Assembly (NCBI RefSeq): GCF_963855985.1
Contig: NC_087096.1
Coordinates: forward strand, 11,408,001 to 11,472,000
Direction of reading: 5' to 3'
DNA length: 64,000 nucleotides
Origin: Ostrinia nubilalis
Lineage: Eukaryota > Arthropoda > Insecta > Lepidoptera > Crambidae
The notes beneath the pieces were generated by a model, which worked only from the letters and a program-made list of their open reading frames with translations, did no database searches and was not told where the DNA came from. The position numbers and the translations under genes were made by a program. Below, one piece after another: positions 19,555 through 32,330 of this stretch. Numbering within the stretch: the first letter of the stretch is position 1; each line of letters starts with the position of its first letter.

Positions 19555-20188
19555 ATGGTTTCTAATCCAGAAGAAAAACCAACCGAAGGGAATGTGCAGC
19601 AAGCAGCTAGAGCAAAATTACGTGAAAACTTTCTAAGCGCGTTGTGTGAATTACAAGGTAAATTTAAAAACCACAAAAACACTAGGAACATGTTAGTTGA
19701 GAATAGACGATGCCTTTTAGAACATAGAAGTAGTTTCCTGAAGTAATAATAGCATAATCGTGCCTTAAAGCTTAGTACCATCAGTATACACAATGTGTGC
19801 TGTTTTTAATACAAAAGAGTACTTTTGACAGTTTAACTGCTGCAAAAATTTACAGTAACAGCAACTAAACATTTTTTCCTAATAAAGATTTATCTAAGTT
19901 CATTTCATAAGTTTCCATACAAGTAGTAATATTATTGTTCAGAAAATTATAAACATGCTGAAATAAAAATTGTTTTAAATTCCATGTTTTATTTCAGGTA
20001 AATCCGTCAGTATCCTCACATATGAGCAGTCTACCCTCGAAGCTACATTCTCTGCGTGGAAGCCAGATGGTTCTGAGCTCCTTGTTAAAGACATGATGAC
20101 TCCTGCTTCTTATAAAGTTCCTTCTGCGATTTTACGGACACCAGATGTAATAGCAATAGAATTCACAGAACCCGTGCAGTTACCATGA
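19555..20188 (+). CDS. GEMIN7: Gemin7 (SMN complex subunit)
   Basis: Gemin7 is an Sm-like subunit of the SMN complex, which loads Sm rings onto spliceosomal snRNAs; with Gemin6 it forms an Sm-like dimer. Two exons, 19555-19657 and 19998-20188, join across a GT-AG intron (CAAG|GTAAAT ... TTTCAG|GTAAAT) to give 97 residues. The N-terminal helix ARAKLRENFLSALCELQGK is followed by Sm-fold strands (VSILTYEQSTLEATFSAWKP, then LLVKDMMTP) and a final strand DVIAIEFTEP, in the order and spacing of the Gemin7 family. Without splicing the first frame runs only into intron sequence and stops at 19744. The protein is slightly shorter than vertebrate Gemin7, mainly at the N-terminus. The hAT MITE lies just upstream and a deleted Tigger-like element 95 bp downstream. 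Confidence 0.88.
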
Positions 20189-20283
20189 TAAAGTTTAAAA
20201 TTAAGTTATCTTAATATGTATAAAATATGTGTAAGCGGTTACTTTTTTATGAATACATCAGTTTTTCCTAGATAAATAATATA

Positions 20284-20858
20284 CAGTAGAACTCCAATTA
20301 TCCGAATTAATGGGGACCGGGACCCATTCGGATAATCAAATATTCGGATAATTGTTTTTTTTTTTAAAAATTGCCATTGGAGAGAATAAAAGCTACGTTT
20401 TGATATTGCACTATTTTTTTATTGAATTAAATGAAAGAAACATGAAATTTTCACATGTTTTAAATATAAATAAAATGTACTTATGTAGGTACAAGTTTAG
20501 AAATAAAAATCATTGTTTTTTAAACATCTCCGTTAATGTAAGCTGTTTTGTGGTCTTCAACCGTTTTCGGGCAGCCAGGTCACGCATTCGCTTGACGGTG
20601 AGCAGTTGCAAGTGGTCACACTCGGGCTGACGCTCCATCCACTTCAAAGCAGTCTCGAGGCCGGCAAATGCTTCACTAGCTGATGGTCCAGCGTCTACTT
20701 CAACATCAGCAGAAAGTTCTTCTTCCACTTCCACTTCCACTTCAACATCTTCTCTCACACTTACAACAATTTCATCGTCATTGAGAATTTGAAAACCAGG
20801 GTGATTCGGATAATCGGCGATTCGGATAGTCGGAGTTCGGATAATTGGAGTTCTACTG
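20284..20858 (-). mobile_element. internally deleted pogo/Tigger-like DNA transposon
   Basis: The terminal inverted repeats read CAGTAGAACTCCAATTATCC and end complementary at 20858, flanked by TA. Further TTCGGATAAT-type subrepeats lie inside both ends. The centre keeps only the last part of a transposase frame (20510-20758, minus). This is a non-autonomous deletion product. Confidence 0.85.
20510..20758 (-). pseudogene. C-terminal remnant of a Tigger/jerky-like transposase
   Basis: The 82-residue frame has an acidic stretch (EVEVEVEEEL), then LETALKWMERQPECDHLQLL and an Arg/Lys-rich end with LTEMF. This resembles the C-terminal tail of pogo/Tigger and jerky-type proteins. The DNA-binding and DDE domains are absent. 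The Met at 20758 is only the first in frame and not a natural start. Confidence 0.7.
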
Positions 20859-23680
20859 TAACATGCTTTTATTCCTATTTTGAGTTACTTTAAACATTTC
20901 ACAATTTTTGTTAAAATGGCATAGTATTTTGATTACAAAGAAGTCTGAATTTTATTATGCAGCTTTGTTTTCTTAAAATTACTGTACTGAATAGATTTTT
21001 GGAGTGAGACGATAAACACTGAGACCATTACTGACAGCTACAGAGAAAAAAATAAGAAACTATAATTTGAGTTGGTGATATCAAGAACTGAATGGAAACT
21101 GTTAACCCTTTTCTTGGCATCGTAACACGGATGATACATCATAATTTAAAAAATCCTGAGGGCAGCGAAAGCATTAGAAATAATTTATTTAATACATAAC
21201 ACGTTCCTGATATATCATAGAATGAGATAAAAAAAACTATTCACACAAAAATACATTTGGCTATCAGTTATTGTCAAAATTAGATAACCTAAGCATGTTG
21301 GCTACAAACGCGTGGTAAGTTTATTTGTTTATTGGCGATATCACTGAAATATTTGTGTTATTTTCTGTATGTAATTTACAGAAGAAGGATTACTGTGAGT
21401 TTTTCGTTTGGTTTGGATGGTGTGTATTGCTACTTGCCGATTTTATAACCGTCCATGTGCCTGTGTATCATATATGTTACATTGCCAAGTGCTTCGTGAT
21501 GAATTTTTAAATCATAATTTAAGAAAAAATGCGTATTTTTAAAAGATATTAGTGTTACATTAGTAGGAAATACAGTAATTAGAGTGGACAAGCTCGTGGA
21601 GTGCATTTAGTTCATAAAAATCTATTAAACTCCATCCACCCTACCTTCTGATGCCGTCAAGTATGACAATTTTGGCCTATTTTCGCTTCTTGTGGAAAAT
21701 ATAAAACCAGAAAAATAGGCAGATTAAATATAAAATGCACAAAATATAATCAACTTTTATGTGTGATAAAAAGTTATTCGAATTCATGACTTTGATCATT
21801 ATTAGTATGTATAAAAAGCAAGAGTCTGAGTAATTATTATTTGCTATAATTGGATTTGGCATATTCTTTTCACTCTGAGTTTCTGTTTTGATAAGGAAGT
21901 TTAAAAATTACCTTTTTAAATTATTTATGTAGGTATGTTTTTGTTCATTCAAAATTATTTTTTGAATATTTTAGCTTTTTAATTTTATATACCCTAATCT
22001 TGGCAGTGTATCATATATGATACACCTGGTTTCTGAAAAACTGAAAACAATATATTTTTTTAAACATTTTTATTGGCCTATTAGGATCATACTTAACTCA
22101 TAAATATCAAAAAATTTAAAATCGTAGTGAATTTTTGGTCATGCCAAGATAAGGGTTAAATATGAAATTAGCAATTTACATAAGTGTAATGTTTGGAGTC
22201 TTACTATTACAGTGGTTAAGAGTATGACGTATTCTATGTTACAAACATTAACTGAAATACCTCATCTCATCATACATTTTTCTGGAACTTTAAAGCTTTG
22301 CTTATTTGAAAATTAAATAAAATTGTGCCTTTTACAACTTGAGTTTAAAAGTGTACTTGAAATGGTCTTTTAAATTGATCTTAAAAGAGGTGTAGATCTT
22401 TTAAGTAACATTAATTTATTAATACACCTTTACAAAAGTATAAAAAACACTATGTATTCAAAACGCGACGCAAGTACGTTTACACTAACCAACAACGTTT
22501 GGATTACTTTTACGAAATTAATCTAACGGCACTTTATCACCCAGTGCCGTATGTATTAGGGGATCCAACAAATATTATTCATTTGCTCAAGATTGGATCG
22601 TAAGCAGGTAATCCCGATATCCGCGTGAGATCGTTCTTCTAATTGAATTTTTTCCGCTTATTCCATTGGCGCGTGATTTAGGGCTGTTAAATTTAGATCA
22701 CAAGAAACAAAGATAGAGGATTAGTGAATTGATCAGATGGGTTTATAGATTCTCATTAAGTTTATCAGCCAGGTTTACACTTGATTTATTACTTGACATA
22801 AAAATTATATAATTTTCAGTCTTTGGGCTTTTATTAACCGACTTCCAAAAAGGAGGAGGTTTAATTCGTCTAGGTAAGTAGGTACTATGTTTTTTTCTTG
22901 TTTGCGGAGCCAAGAACATTTATTTTTTAGATAAATATCGTAATAAGTAAGTACCTAGCACTGCATTTTGGACAGCCCTGAATAATTCTATTTATATCGG
23001 TTCCAAAGAAAAAGTGGAAAATGCACAGATTGGCGCCCGAGATACGTCGCTGGCAGGGTCATCAATTAAATCGGTAATTGTCTTTTTAGACAGTTTTCTT
23101 GCGAACGGTGACCGCCAACTCACTGTTTTTATATGGACAGTCTTAATATCTTCTTATTAATAGGTTCTATTCTCTCATCGGGCTTTACACTCGTAACTAC
23201 GAGTAAGTACGAGTGATATTATTTTATTTGTTCCTGAACTTGCATAGGTACTTAAAGGTTACATGCTGTGTGCGTATATGAAATTAGAGAGATTGGTAGT
23301 TAGTTAGTGTAACTTTTTTCACGTTTTACACAGTTGTAAAAAAGTTGCTCTAAGACTTGCTACTAATTTGCAACCTGCCTATTTAAAATACTCGTTCCTA
23401 TGTTGTAGTTGCATACGTTTTCCCAATATTTATTTTGTCTCGTTGCATATTTCATTCAGAACGTAAACAAACCTCATTTGTATTCAGGCAGCGATCTTTT
23501 CGCTTCTCCAGGTGACGAGGGCGCCCGATAATAGGTACGACAGAGGCACACTCGAAAATTAATTGCGAAGTATAATTAATTTCTTAATTGGTACGGCTCA
23601 TTGAAATTTTCGTAATTAAGACATAATTTTGTGTTTTTTGGGAATCTTTTGAATAAAAATGAGGTTCTTTATCTTATCTT
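20859..23680. other. gene-free stretch
   Basis: AT-rich DNA with no supportable gene. The segment near 22840-22870 (AACCGACTTCCAAAAAGGAG) is a motif common in dispersed insect repeats. Short open frames at 21325 (plus) and 21677 (minus) have no recognisable features. Confidence 0.4.
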
Positions 23681-23689
23681 ATTCTTACT

Positions 23690-23860
23690 AGTAATAAATG
23701 CGAAAGTTTGTATAGATGTCTGGATGTTTGTTACTCTTTCACGCAAAAACTACCGAAAGGATTTTGATGAAACTTTACAGATAGTTAGTAGGCTATAATT
23801 TATGACGATCTGTGACAAACTAAAATTCACGCGGGTGATGCCGCGGGTAAAAGCTAGTTT
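23690..23860 (+). repeat. dispersed Lepidoptera-type repeat
   Basis: It reads AATGCGAAAGTTTGTATAGA, then AAGGATTTTGATGAAACTTT, and ends in CGCGGGTGATGCCGCGGGTA. This pattern is typical of short dispersed elements in lepidopteran genomes. A diverged relative is at 59685-59935. No coding content. Confidence 0.6.
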
Positions 23861-26476
23861 ACTAAAAAAATGTCATTTACATTTCATGGGTCTTTCAAAT
23901 CATAATTCTTATGGCGTTTTTTCATATTAATTAAAGTACTTTGTATTTCCGTATGATTCCTCGTTTCATCAACGGCTGAAAATTACCTACTATCGCCAAG
24001 GAAGAACTTCCAGTCACACACCTTGCTATGGACGTTCGTAATATTTTTGAAATGGTTTTCAGGAAATTATTTAAGTAGGTTAGGTACTTTAATCTCCCAG
24101 TAGATTTGCGCTAATAAATTCGGCCAATTTTAAAATAATTTAACTTTAGTATTAAGGATAACTAAAACAGATATAGGTTTGGGAAATAGGTACCTACTGC
24201 AGTGTTTTACTAAAAAAATTAAGTTGTAGAGAAATCGGCGTCAATGTTATTCGGCTTTATTTTATCGAAAGATCTCCAGAAAGATTTTTCAGTTTCTATT
24301 GGTCCGTACTATGATTATATCTCTCTTTAGGAATCCGCAATACCCATATTTGTGCCAGAAATAGCTCGCTCAAATCACACATCAAAGAAAAGTTGTACTT
24401 TTGATACCTACTCTCTGTATAAATCAGTAGCGAGAGGCCGCAAGCCCTGGCATAAACCTGTTGCTCAATCGATTCGCTCCGGCCCTTGAGCCCAGCCGAT
24501 CCCGGCCTTCATAATATCTCGTAATGTTATTGAAAAGGTACCCCAAACATCAATGTTTAAAATGTATAGCGTAGGTACATAGCTAGAAGGCCGATTTTGC
24601 GTTATCTTTTGTATCGGACTTATTTTTTTATAAGCTGCCAGTCTTCAAAAAATTGCAAGCAAGATGCTCAACTAACACGCTTTAGAACTTGAGTTTTTTA
24701 TTGAAGAAGAAATGTCGCAGAAGTATTTCACATTTCCACACAAACTTCAACTTCAACGTTCAAATTCTTTTCCCATCTATTTTTTTTACGAATTTTCGTT
24801 GATCTTATACATTCGCATAGTCGCATTTTCATAAAATTATTACACAGAAAGTTACTCGCCAACCAGTAAAGAAATGTGAATCAATAAAAGGAGCAAATTA
24901 TGGTAATGTATGCAAAAGCCGAGCTTGCCTGATCATATTATTTGCCCGGCAATGCACTTAAACAGGAAAGTGTGAAGTTAGGAAATAGGTAAGTTTTTTT
25001 ATCATATATTACGTGATTTAAATAGGCTTAAGTATCTCAGATATAATATTTAAAGTTCCCTGAAAGAGAAACTGTTAGTAGTCACCTCTTTTTGAGATGA
25101 AAAGTGCTTCTTAAGTTCAGTAACCTGATATTAAAATAAAAGTAGACACAAAGGCTTCTCAAAACCCCTACCTACCTAATTAAGGCTGTGTACACACGCG
25201 CTTGAAAATGTAATGGAGCGGGAATGAGTCGCCTTAGCTAAGCTAACGAGCCTTGCTTATCGCGTTTTTCTGCCTATTTTTTACTCTGGAAGTTAATTCA
25301 GATGGAAAGCGAAAAAAAAAGAGTAACACATCTAAATTGCCTGTTTAAATATTCTATTGCGTGTTTATTTTGCTCGGGAATCTGTATTGACGTGGATAAA
25401 TCCGGTGAGTGGAATAACAGTTCGTGCAATCGGTTAAATATAGAAAGGTCAGAGTTCACCCATTGCACATTTCAAACGAAGTGATATATCTGAAAAAATA
25501 TGGAAAAGGGCTTGTATGTTACCTACACTCGTATATCTAATACGTAGTTAAAGGAAAACTGCGAGTGCTATAAATATCAATATTCTGGAATTACAATATG
25601 TCTTCTGGACAAATGCGAAATGTACGAGAGCTTAAGACACGATTAGTAAGTTCTTAGTTTAGTTACGTAGCTGACTAAAGGATTAGACGGTTTTAAAAAG
25701 AAATGTTAGGTAAGTAGGTGCCTACTGTTTTAATTTTTACTCGCCTTTATTGTACCGAGAAAATGTCTTTATCACCGGTAGTTACAATAAGAGCCATACT
25801 AATTATTTCTCAAGTTGGAGAGGGAACGATAAATTAACCGGAGCAAGTTTTTCAGACTGAGCAAATTGAGAGGCACTAACCGAGTCCCGAGAGCTTTAAT
25901 TTAACACTTTAGTGGCCGAGCTTTCTCGAATCACGAACAAATCGTGCGAGAAAACTTTGCTAAGAATTTCACTTTAAAACTTAGTCCCGTAACAGTAAGA
26001 TTCGATGTACGATGGTTAGCATGCATACTAACTCTACACTCAAGTAGGTATTTTTTGTCAATATATCATAGTCACACCATGTTTCTTCTCTTTCTTTTTA
26101 TGTATACGAACCAAATAGGTAAATGATTTTTTTATCCACTACGAGGAAGCTCTTGGCCTGTATCTCACCTGATGATCTTTTTTTCTTTGCCACCACAAAT
26201 GTTATTTTAACGGTATTAGTTTTGACACAAATAAACCTAAGCTTTTCTGACAGTTTTAACTTATCAGTATAGCCAGTATAACCTGAAAAGAGAAAAGTTA
26301 CAATAAACTACGTGTACTTTGTAGCACCTTTGTGCTTTGATGTGTTACGACTTAGCTACGACGCTACAAACTACCTTCTACGGGGAAACTACTACGAAAT
26401 CTTTGCTACGAGAATATAAATGTTTGATCAACATTGGGAAAACAAGAGCGACAATGTAACAATATAAAAAAACTTT
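23861..26476. other. gene-free stretch
   Basis: I see no gene or clear repeat. The 60-codon frames at 25302 and 25944 have no motif and no splice-site support. Confidence 0.35.
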
Positions 26477-26598
26477 AAGGCTGGGTTGCACTATCTTACT
26501 TTAACTTTGACAAACGTAAAAATCTGTCAAACTCCATACAAAAAGCACCGGTTATCGTCATAGTTACCGTTAAAGTTAGGTGGTGCAACTCAGCCTAA
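26477..26598. repeat. AGGCTGRGTTGCACCA-family MITE, copy 2
   Basis: A full-length copy of about 120 bp with good ends: AAGGCTGGGTTGCACTATC and GGTGGTGCAACTCAGCCTAA. It is almost palindromic around AGCACCGGTTATCG. Confidence 0.85.
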
Positions 26599-28123
26599 GA
26601 ATAACTTATCTGAACTTGGGAAAGACACGTGACAATTTCAGTCTAAAACTCTTGTTCTCCAGTCCGTGAACTCAAAGGTGCCGCGTTTTAGCTCGTTGCG
26701 ACACCCGAGAGCCTTAATTCAACAGTTATAGTGACAGTTTTCTTTGATCACTCGCTACTTATGGCAAAGAAAATTCCAGACAGAATCTTGGAGTAGAGAT
26801 AAAATGGTATTAACAAATCTTCGGTGGGTATTTGAAATTCTAATTGAACTGATTGTAATGAAAATTGAAGATGTAAAAAAATCTTTTCCAAAGTTGAAGT
26901 GAAACTAAAATCACCAAAACTAAATAATTTATTATTATCATTATTCTATCCGAAAACAAACCGCTTCACATCCCAATAACGATATCTTGTAAACAATTTT
27001 TTTGATTTTCGTAACCACAATTGGGAAGGTTTAGTTTTTCGAGAATTTAATAAGGGAAGCAAACATCCCTTGACTGCATAAATCAGACGGCAAACGTTCA
27101 CCAATAGATTTCTTATTTTCACTCAAAGATTTTAAATTCCATGTAGGTATAGTTTGATTTTGTATCGGGTTTATTTTGTAAATAACCTTTATTTTACTCA
27201 GTTTTTTACTTCAGTTGGTTAACGACTTAATAATACGATGCCATTTTCCTCCCCATTTTAAAGTCTCACGGATTTCCTTCCCGATAAGGTATAAAGTAAG
27301 GCATAAGGTCGCCGCTGACGCTCGTTCATGCCCCGATGGCCCGGTGCCGAGATTTTATGTGTATTTTAGTGCAGGTTCACGCGAGCGATAAATTTTTCCA
27401 CGCGTCACCGTGGTGCTTACGTAGATACTGGGTCGTGGGCTGATAATCCTGTCACATTGTATACAGGTGTAGAAAACACTGTGAAGTTAGTGCTTATCGA
27501 TAATAAGTAGTTTCTTACCGAACCTAAAATCAATATTATTATTATGTGCTTAGTGCTTACGTGGACAATTTACTTCGTTCATGGAAAAATACGTGCATAC
27601 AGTTATAACTGAAAAGCTTAATAGACATAATAAAACTTAAGATAATATGGACACATGAAAAATATCACGATTAAAAATAAATAAGATAAAGTTGTATTGT
27701 TAAAATAAATTGTTCTATACCTAGAGCTTCTTAAAAAAATATACTGTTACCTTTACACCCTGCGACAGAAAATAAATATACAAAATTATTGATCTCTACC
27801 ATATTAAGTTATGAAAGTAATATTATCGTTATAATCATTGTTACTTATAGTTATCCGTGTTGTATAATGGTGTTGATTGCGATCGGTGATCAGTCGCTAA
27901 TATCGGTAATAGTGTAGCCGACCTGAGGGAGGCATAATTGTGTTTGCTCTGTTAATGGAGTCTCGAAGATCGCTCAGTGAATAAGCACCGGCCACAGTTC
28001 ACAAACGTGTTGATTAATTGACTGACGTTCGATTGATTTATCGATTGAAGGGTTGAAATATAGAGGCAACATTTTAAGGCTATTGATTTCTAGCTTAAAT
28101 TGTTATTTGGTTGCGGTAACTTA
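26599..28123. other. gene-free stretch with a possible initiator
   Basis: No coding region is seen. Near 27889 the sequence GATCAGTCGC fits the arthropod TCAGT initiator and precedes a non-repetitive, moderately GC-rich stretch to about 28030. This could be a distal first exon, but no transcript evidence exists here. Confidence 0.25.
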
Positions 28124-28250
28124 CAAAGTGGACAGACGACCTCATAAAGATAGAAGGAATGCAGGTCGCTACCAACCGATCAATAAGGAAATCATCGGAG
28201 GCCTATGTTCAGTAGTCGACGTCATATCTGAAATGATGATAATGATGAAT
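28124..28250 (+). repeat. RTE-type LINE tail
   Basis: A truncated RTE 3' end reads GTGGACAGACGACCTC, then GCCTATGTTCAGTAGT, and ends in a degenerate ATGATGATAATGATGA tail. Confidence 0.75.
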
Positions 28251-30065
28251 TGAAAAGCAAAGTTTGTCATTATTTGCCAGACTAATGACTTGATTCAGGC
28301 TAGAAGCAAAATCAAGGCTCGTTCTAATTCAAAGTCAGTCAATACCCAAAAGCAGATCCCTTAGTAGCCGAATTTTGTTGCACTTGAAAGTATATTACAG
28401 AATACTCTATCTATAATCTACTTGTGCTTTATCTAAGTACTTTAATATTAATAAACTATGAATAATTTGCTTGTAGTGAAGTAGAATACCTATTATACTA
28501 TCGTCTGCTTCGCTGCAATACTTATAACTAATTTAAACGTGCGCCAACGTGGCTCAGACAATCTCGTTTGCTCAATGTGCCGTTAAGGCGGCGCTCGTTA
28601 CACAGAATGGCCAGCCTAGTTTTTAGTTTGTGATTTTTCAGCCCATTTTATGTGCAATAAGTACATAATTTTATGTAATTTCAGACAAGTACACAGTTTT
28701 CTTCATGTGAGCGGAGCAGGTGGCTAAACATTATTTATTCTAAGACAACTTTTATTATCAGTACACAACTTTCGAAATATTTGGTAAACTTCTCCCCTAG
28801 AGAATATTTTTTTATGTTTTGTAATTATACATTTTAGGTAACTCTTTGTATCCAAATGGCTTTTTTCCTGAAGTAATTAGTACCTACGAAAATATTCTAA
28901 TACCTTTAACCAGTTGATTAAAAATTTACTTTTTACAATGTAGTTTTATAGAGCGAATCACAGATTTAAATTTTCCTAGATGTCCCTTTGTCCCTTATCC
29001 CTTTTCCGCTAATTAAAGAAGGAAAGAGACGTAGCCATTTTAAGCTTAATAGAGATGGTGCGCAGCTCTGGATAGAGCCCAATTTGCCAGATATGGTCAT
29101 CGAGTTTAAATAGCAATTCCTGCGCGGCGCCATTGAGGCTCGGCCTTCTCGTTACCTCCAGTCTGGAATGGTCAGTTCCAATATGACTGCGTTTTTACAA
29201 TTGCAACGTACTCGTAATAGACTGAGGTTGCGTGTTGTGCGCTCACAAGCCTGAATCTCTGGGACTTTTGATTCCGTATCATACTTAGACATCAGCTCTA
29301 TCTTACTTATGTATTAAAAAATAATAATAAATGAAACTAGAGAGCAGGTGTTTCATAGGTAATAAGTATGATTCGAAATTAAAGGTTGCAGAGTACAATT
29401 TTATTATTTTTAATTTATGATGATTCAGATATAACATAAGATAAATGTGTGTTAGTTTCACCTATTTAATACAAAAACTACTTAATGTGCTTGTCAATTA
29501 ATAAGAATAATTTTTTTTTATTTTACGCTCAACATAAAATCCCAAACGTTTTCAGTCTACTCTGGCTTTCAAACTGACAGTGACCATTTTTTATCCTTTT
29601 TACCTTCCTTACGCTACGCACAGGCTCGCCTTAAATTACATTTTCTTCTGAATAATTTTAAGGAAAGTAAGTAATAAATTTTGCGAAAAGAGACGCTTTT
29701 GTAATAATACTAACCTAATTGTTTCGAATCCGAATGTATCAGAGTACGTATAACAGGCTAATGTTAAGTATATCTTATCTCTAATGGCCGCTGGGTGAGC
29801 GCATTTAATTTAATTTGGTTTGAGGTTACACGAAATTATTTTATTTTCCGAAATTAGTGGTTTGTTTTATAACCTGAAATGGAGGGATGATTTTTAAATG
29901 TCTTTGTTAATGATTCGTAATGATAATTTACATTGTAGTTTAAACAAAAACACTGACACATGTAGGTTTTTTATAGGATTTGATACTCTTATTAGAGTAT
30001 TAAAGTACGAGAACGACGGCTTCTACTAGCTATTGCTAGCTCGTTCTCGTTATTTCTGCTGTTTA
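28251..30065. other. gene-free stretch
   Basis: No gene or clear element is seen. A hairpin pairs ACGAGAACGA (30010) with TCGTTCTCGT (30041). Confidence 0.35.
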
Positions 30066-30157
30066 TTGGGCTGAATTGCACCACCTAACTTTGACCGTAA
30101 CTAACGGTAATCGGTGTTTTTGTCAAAGGTAAAGTAAGATGGTGCAACCCAGCCTTA
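30066..30157. repeat. AGGCTGRGTTGCACCA-family MITE, copy 3 (internally deleted)
   Basis: Both ends are present (GGGCTGAATTGCACCACC and GATGGTGCAACCCAGCCTTA), but about 30 bp of the core is missing. Confidence 0.8.
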
Positions 30158-31335
30158 ATGTGGTAGTCATGGCTAAAACATCACAATACGAAATAACTGC
30201 ATTACTTACTTGAAACTTATTTCAGAGCATTACTTCTATTAATCAACATTCAATGGCCCAGAAGTTTAGACGTGTAATTATAACTTCTGCAGAATGACAT
30301 CAATAAATGGGGAATGGATCGCTGTCTGAATTTACTGAAGTTACGAATATTTTAAAGACGAATTAAATTATTGATGAAGGTCTCTTAATCTGTTGATAGA
30401 TTAGTCATTTGTCTTGTCAGATTCCAAGAATATTAAGACAAGATGACAAAGAAAATGGTCAAGTGAATTTTTCGGTGCCCATTTATGTCTTACGTATGTA
30501 TCGTTTTTTTGCCCAGGAAAATGGCCACTTTTACCTATGTGGCATTAAAAGTTATATACTTGCTCTACAATATAGAGCACTAATAGATATCAGTGATTTC
30601 CCAAATGAGTTTCACCACTCACCAAGTTACATAATTTGATTTAGAAGCGGTTTTTAACAGCCTGTCATCAGACTCATTTTGTACTATCAGAAAGGCGGGT
30701 CTTACTTGTCAAACAAATAAATTATTCGTTCAATATCATTCTGAAACCAATGGCAATCGCTTTGAAATTATAGGTAATTGACATCAATTAATGACAATTG
30801 GAAATTTTGGTTGGGAAACATTTCAAATACAAATTCGGTGGTAAAGAGATGGAGAGATGAAATAATTAGGATACCTACTTAATCATTGTTGTCAAAATAA
30901 AATGCACTTTATAGATGTGTCGTTTTAGTTTATTTTAATTATAAATGGGGCATAAAACACAGCGGATTTAATATTCATTAATATAGCTTATGGACACAAG
31001 CTATTTCAGAGTTGAGAGCTTCTTCCACTCTCGCGTGCATAACCCAGCGAGTTCGTCATATTCGCAAAGTTGAGCTGTAGCATAAAGAGGAAAGTCATCC
31101 ATTTTATGAAGAACAGCAAACTAAAGTTCACCAGATGTCGCTTTCTTGGCTTTGGTGCTTTGGCTGTTTTATATTCGTTCTTTAAGAAAACCGGGAGTGC
31201 AGACTAAGGTTAAAATGCATTATTAAAAAAATAAAAAATATATCACCTTCAGTACCTTCAGCAAAAATACCAACCAAAAAATATAAAATTTTAAGAAATT
31301 CAGATTCAAGCGATAGTGATATGACATGGAACAGT
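30158..31335. other. gene-free stretch
   Basis: The 76-codon frame at 30409 has no recognisable features. No repeat family is identified. Confidence 0.3.
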
Positions 31336-31457
31336 TAGGCTGAGTTGCACCACCAAACTTTAATGCTAACTATAACGATAACCGGTGGTTTTTGTATGGA
31401 GTTTGACAGATTTTTGACGTTTGTCAAAGTTAAAGTAAGATGGTGCAACTCAGCCTT
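31336..31457. repeat. AGGCTGRGTTGCACCA-family MITE, copy 4
   Basis: A full-length copy with ends TTAGGCTGAGTTGCACCACC and GATGGTGCAACTCAGCCTT, in the opposite orientation to copy 2. Confidence 0.85.
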
Positions 31458-31975
31458 CATGATTTTACTGTTACTGTTTGATTTAACAGCGTTAACATTA
31501 AAATAAATAAAAAAACCAGTGGCTTTTTAAACAGGTTTTATCTTTTTCTTTTTTAATGTCCGACGTGACATCCTGCGTCAAAACCTGCCAGTGGACGTAG
31601 ATTATGCTTATTACTTTTTACACGATAATAATTTGTGAAATGAGTTGTTTTGAACATTTGCGCTGTGACAGAGCCTCAAATATTAATTCCCCGTTTCATT
31701 TCGACGCGGGAAGTGTATGTATTGTCTCATTATTCGATTCGCTTGAGCTCGAAGGGTTACATTGTTCGCGGGAGAGGTTAACGGTGTTCTGTGTCTTTTG
31801 ACACGTTTCACGAATTAAGAGGTTTAGTCTCAAACATGAATTTATTGTTTTCTGTTTAATAGACAATTAATTTATAAACTGTTAAAATTATGCTACTTCT
31901 CTACAGCATGCTAACTGTTTTGTATTGCTGTTCCAAGTTACAATGTTAAAATCTAAAACCTAAGCATATACTTTT

Positions 31976-32330
31976 TAAGGCTGGGTTGCACAATCTTACT
32001 TTAACATTGACAAACGTCAAAAATCTGTCAAACTCCATACAAAAAACACTGTTGAAATATTGTTTGTCTGCTAGCGCATCACCTTATGTACCTAAGATAC
32101 TATGCAAACAACCTGGGGGTGGAGCACTGGTGACCTGAAATACGGGTTTCTCTGAAACCTATATCAGGCACCAGTCTCTCACACACAAGATGCCTCAAAT
32201 ATGTAATACTCATTATAAGAATGTAATTTTTTCTTTGTGTGTGAGAGAAATAAATATGATTTTATTATTATTATTATTTACTGGTTATCGTTATAGTTAC
32301 GGTCAATGTTAGGTGGTGCAACTCAGCCTA
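31976..32330. repeat. AGGCTGRGTTGCACCA-family MITE, copy 5, interrupted
   Basis: The left part 31976-32051 and right part 32284-32330 together make one standard MITE. They are separated by a later insertion at 32052-32279. Confidence 0.85.
32052..32279 (+). mobile_element. short retroposon nested in a MITE
   Basis: A 228-bp insert ends in AAATAAATATGATTTTATTA and a TTA-rich run. ACTG is duplicated at 32048-32051 and 32280-32283. The 3' repeat tail and target duplication fit a 5'-truncated non-LTR retroposon or SINE. The family is not identified. Confidence 0.65.

Noticed and set aside
20510..20758. Acidic 82-residue minus-strand frame as a host gene
   Set aside because: It lies between TA-flanked Tigger-type ends and reads like a transposase tail.
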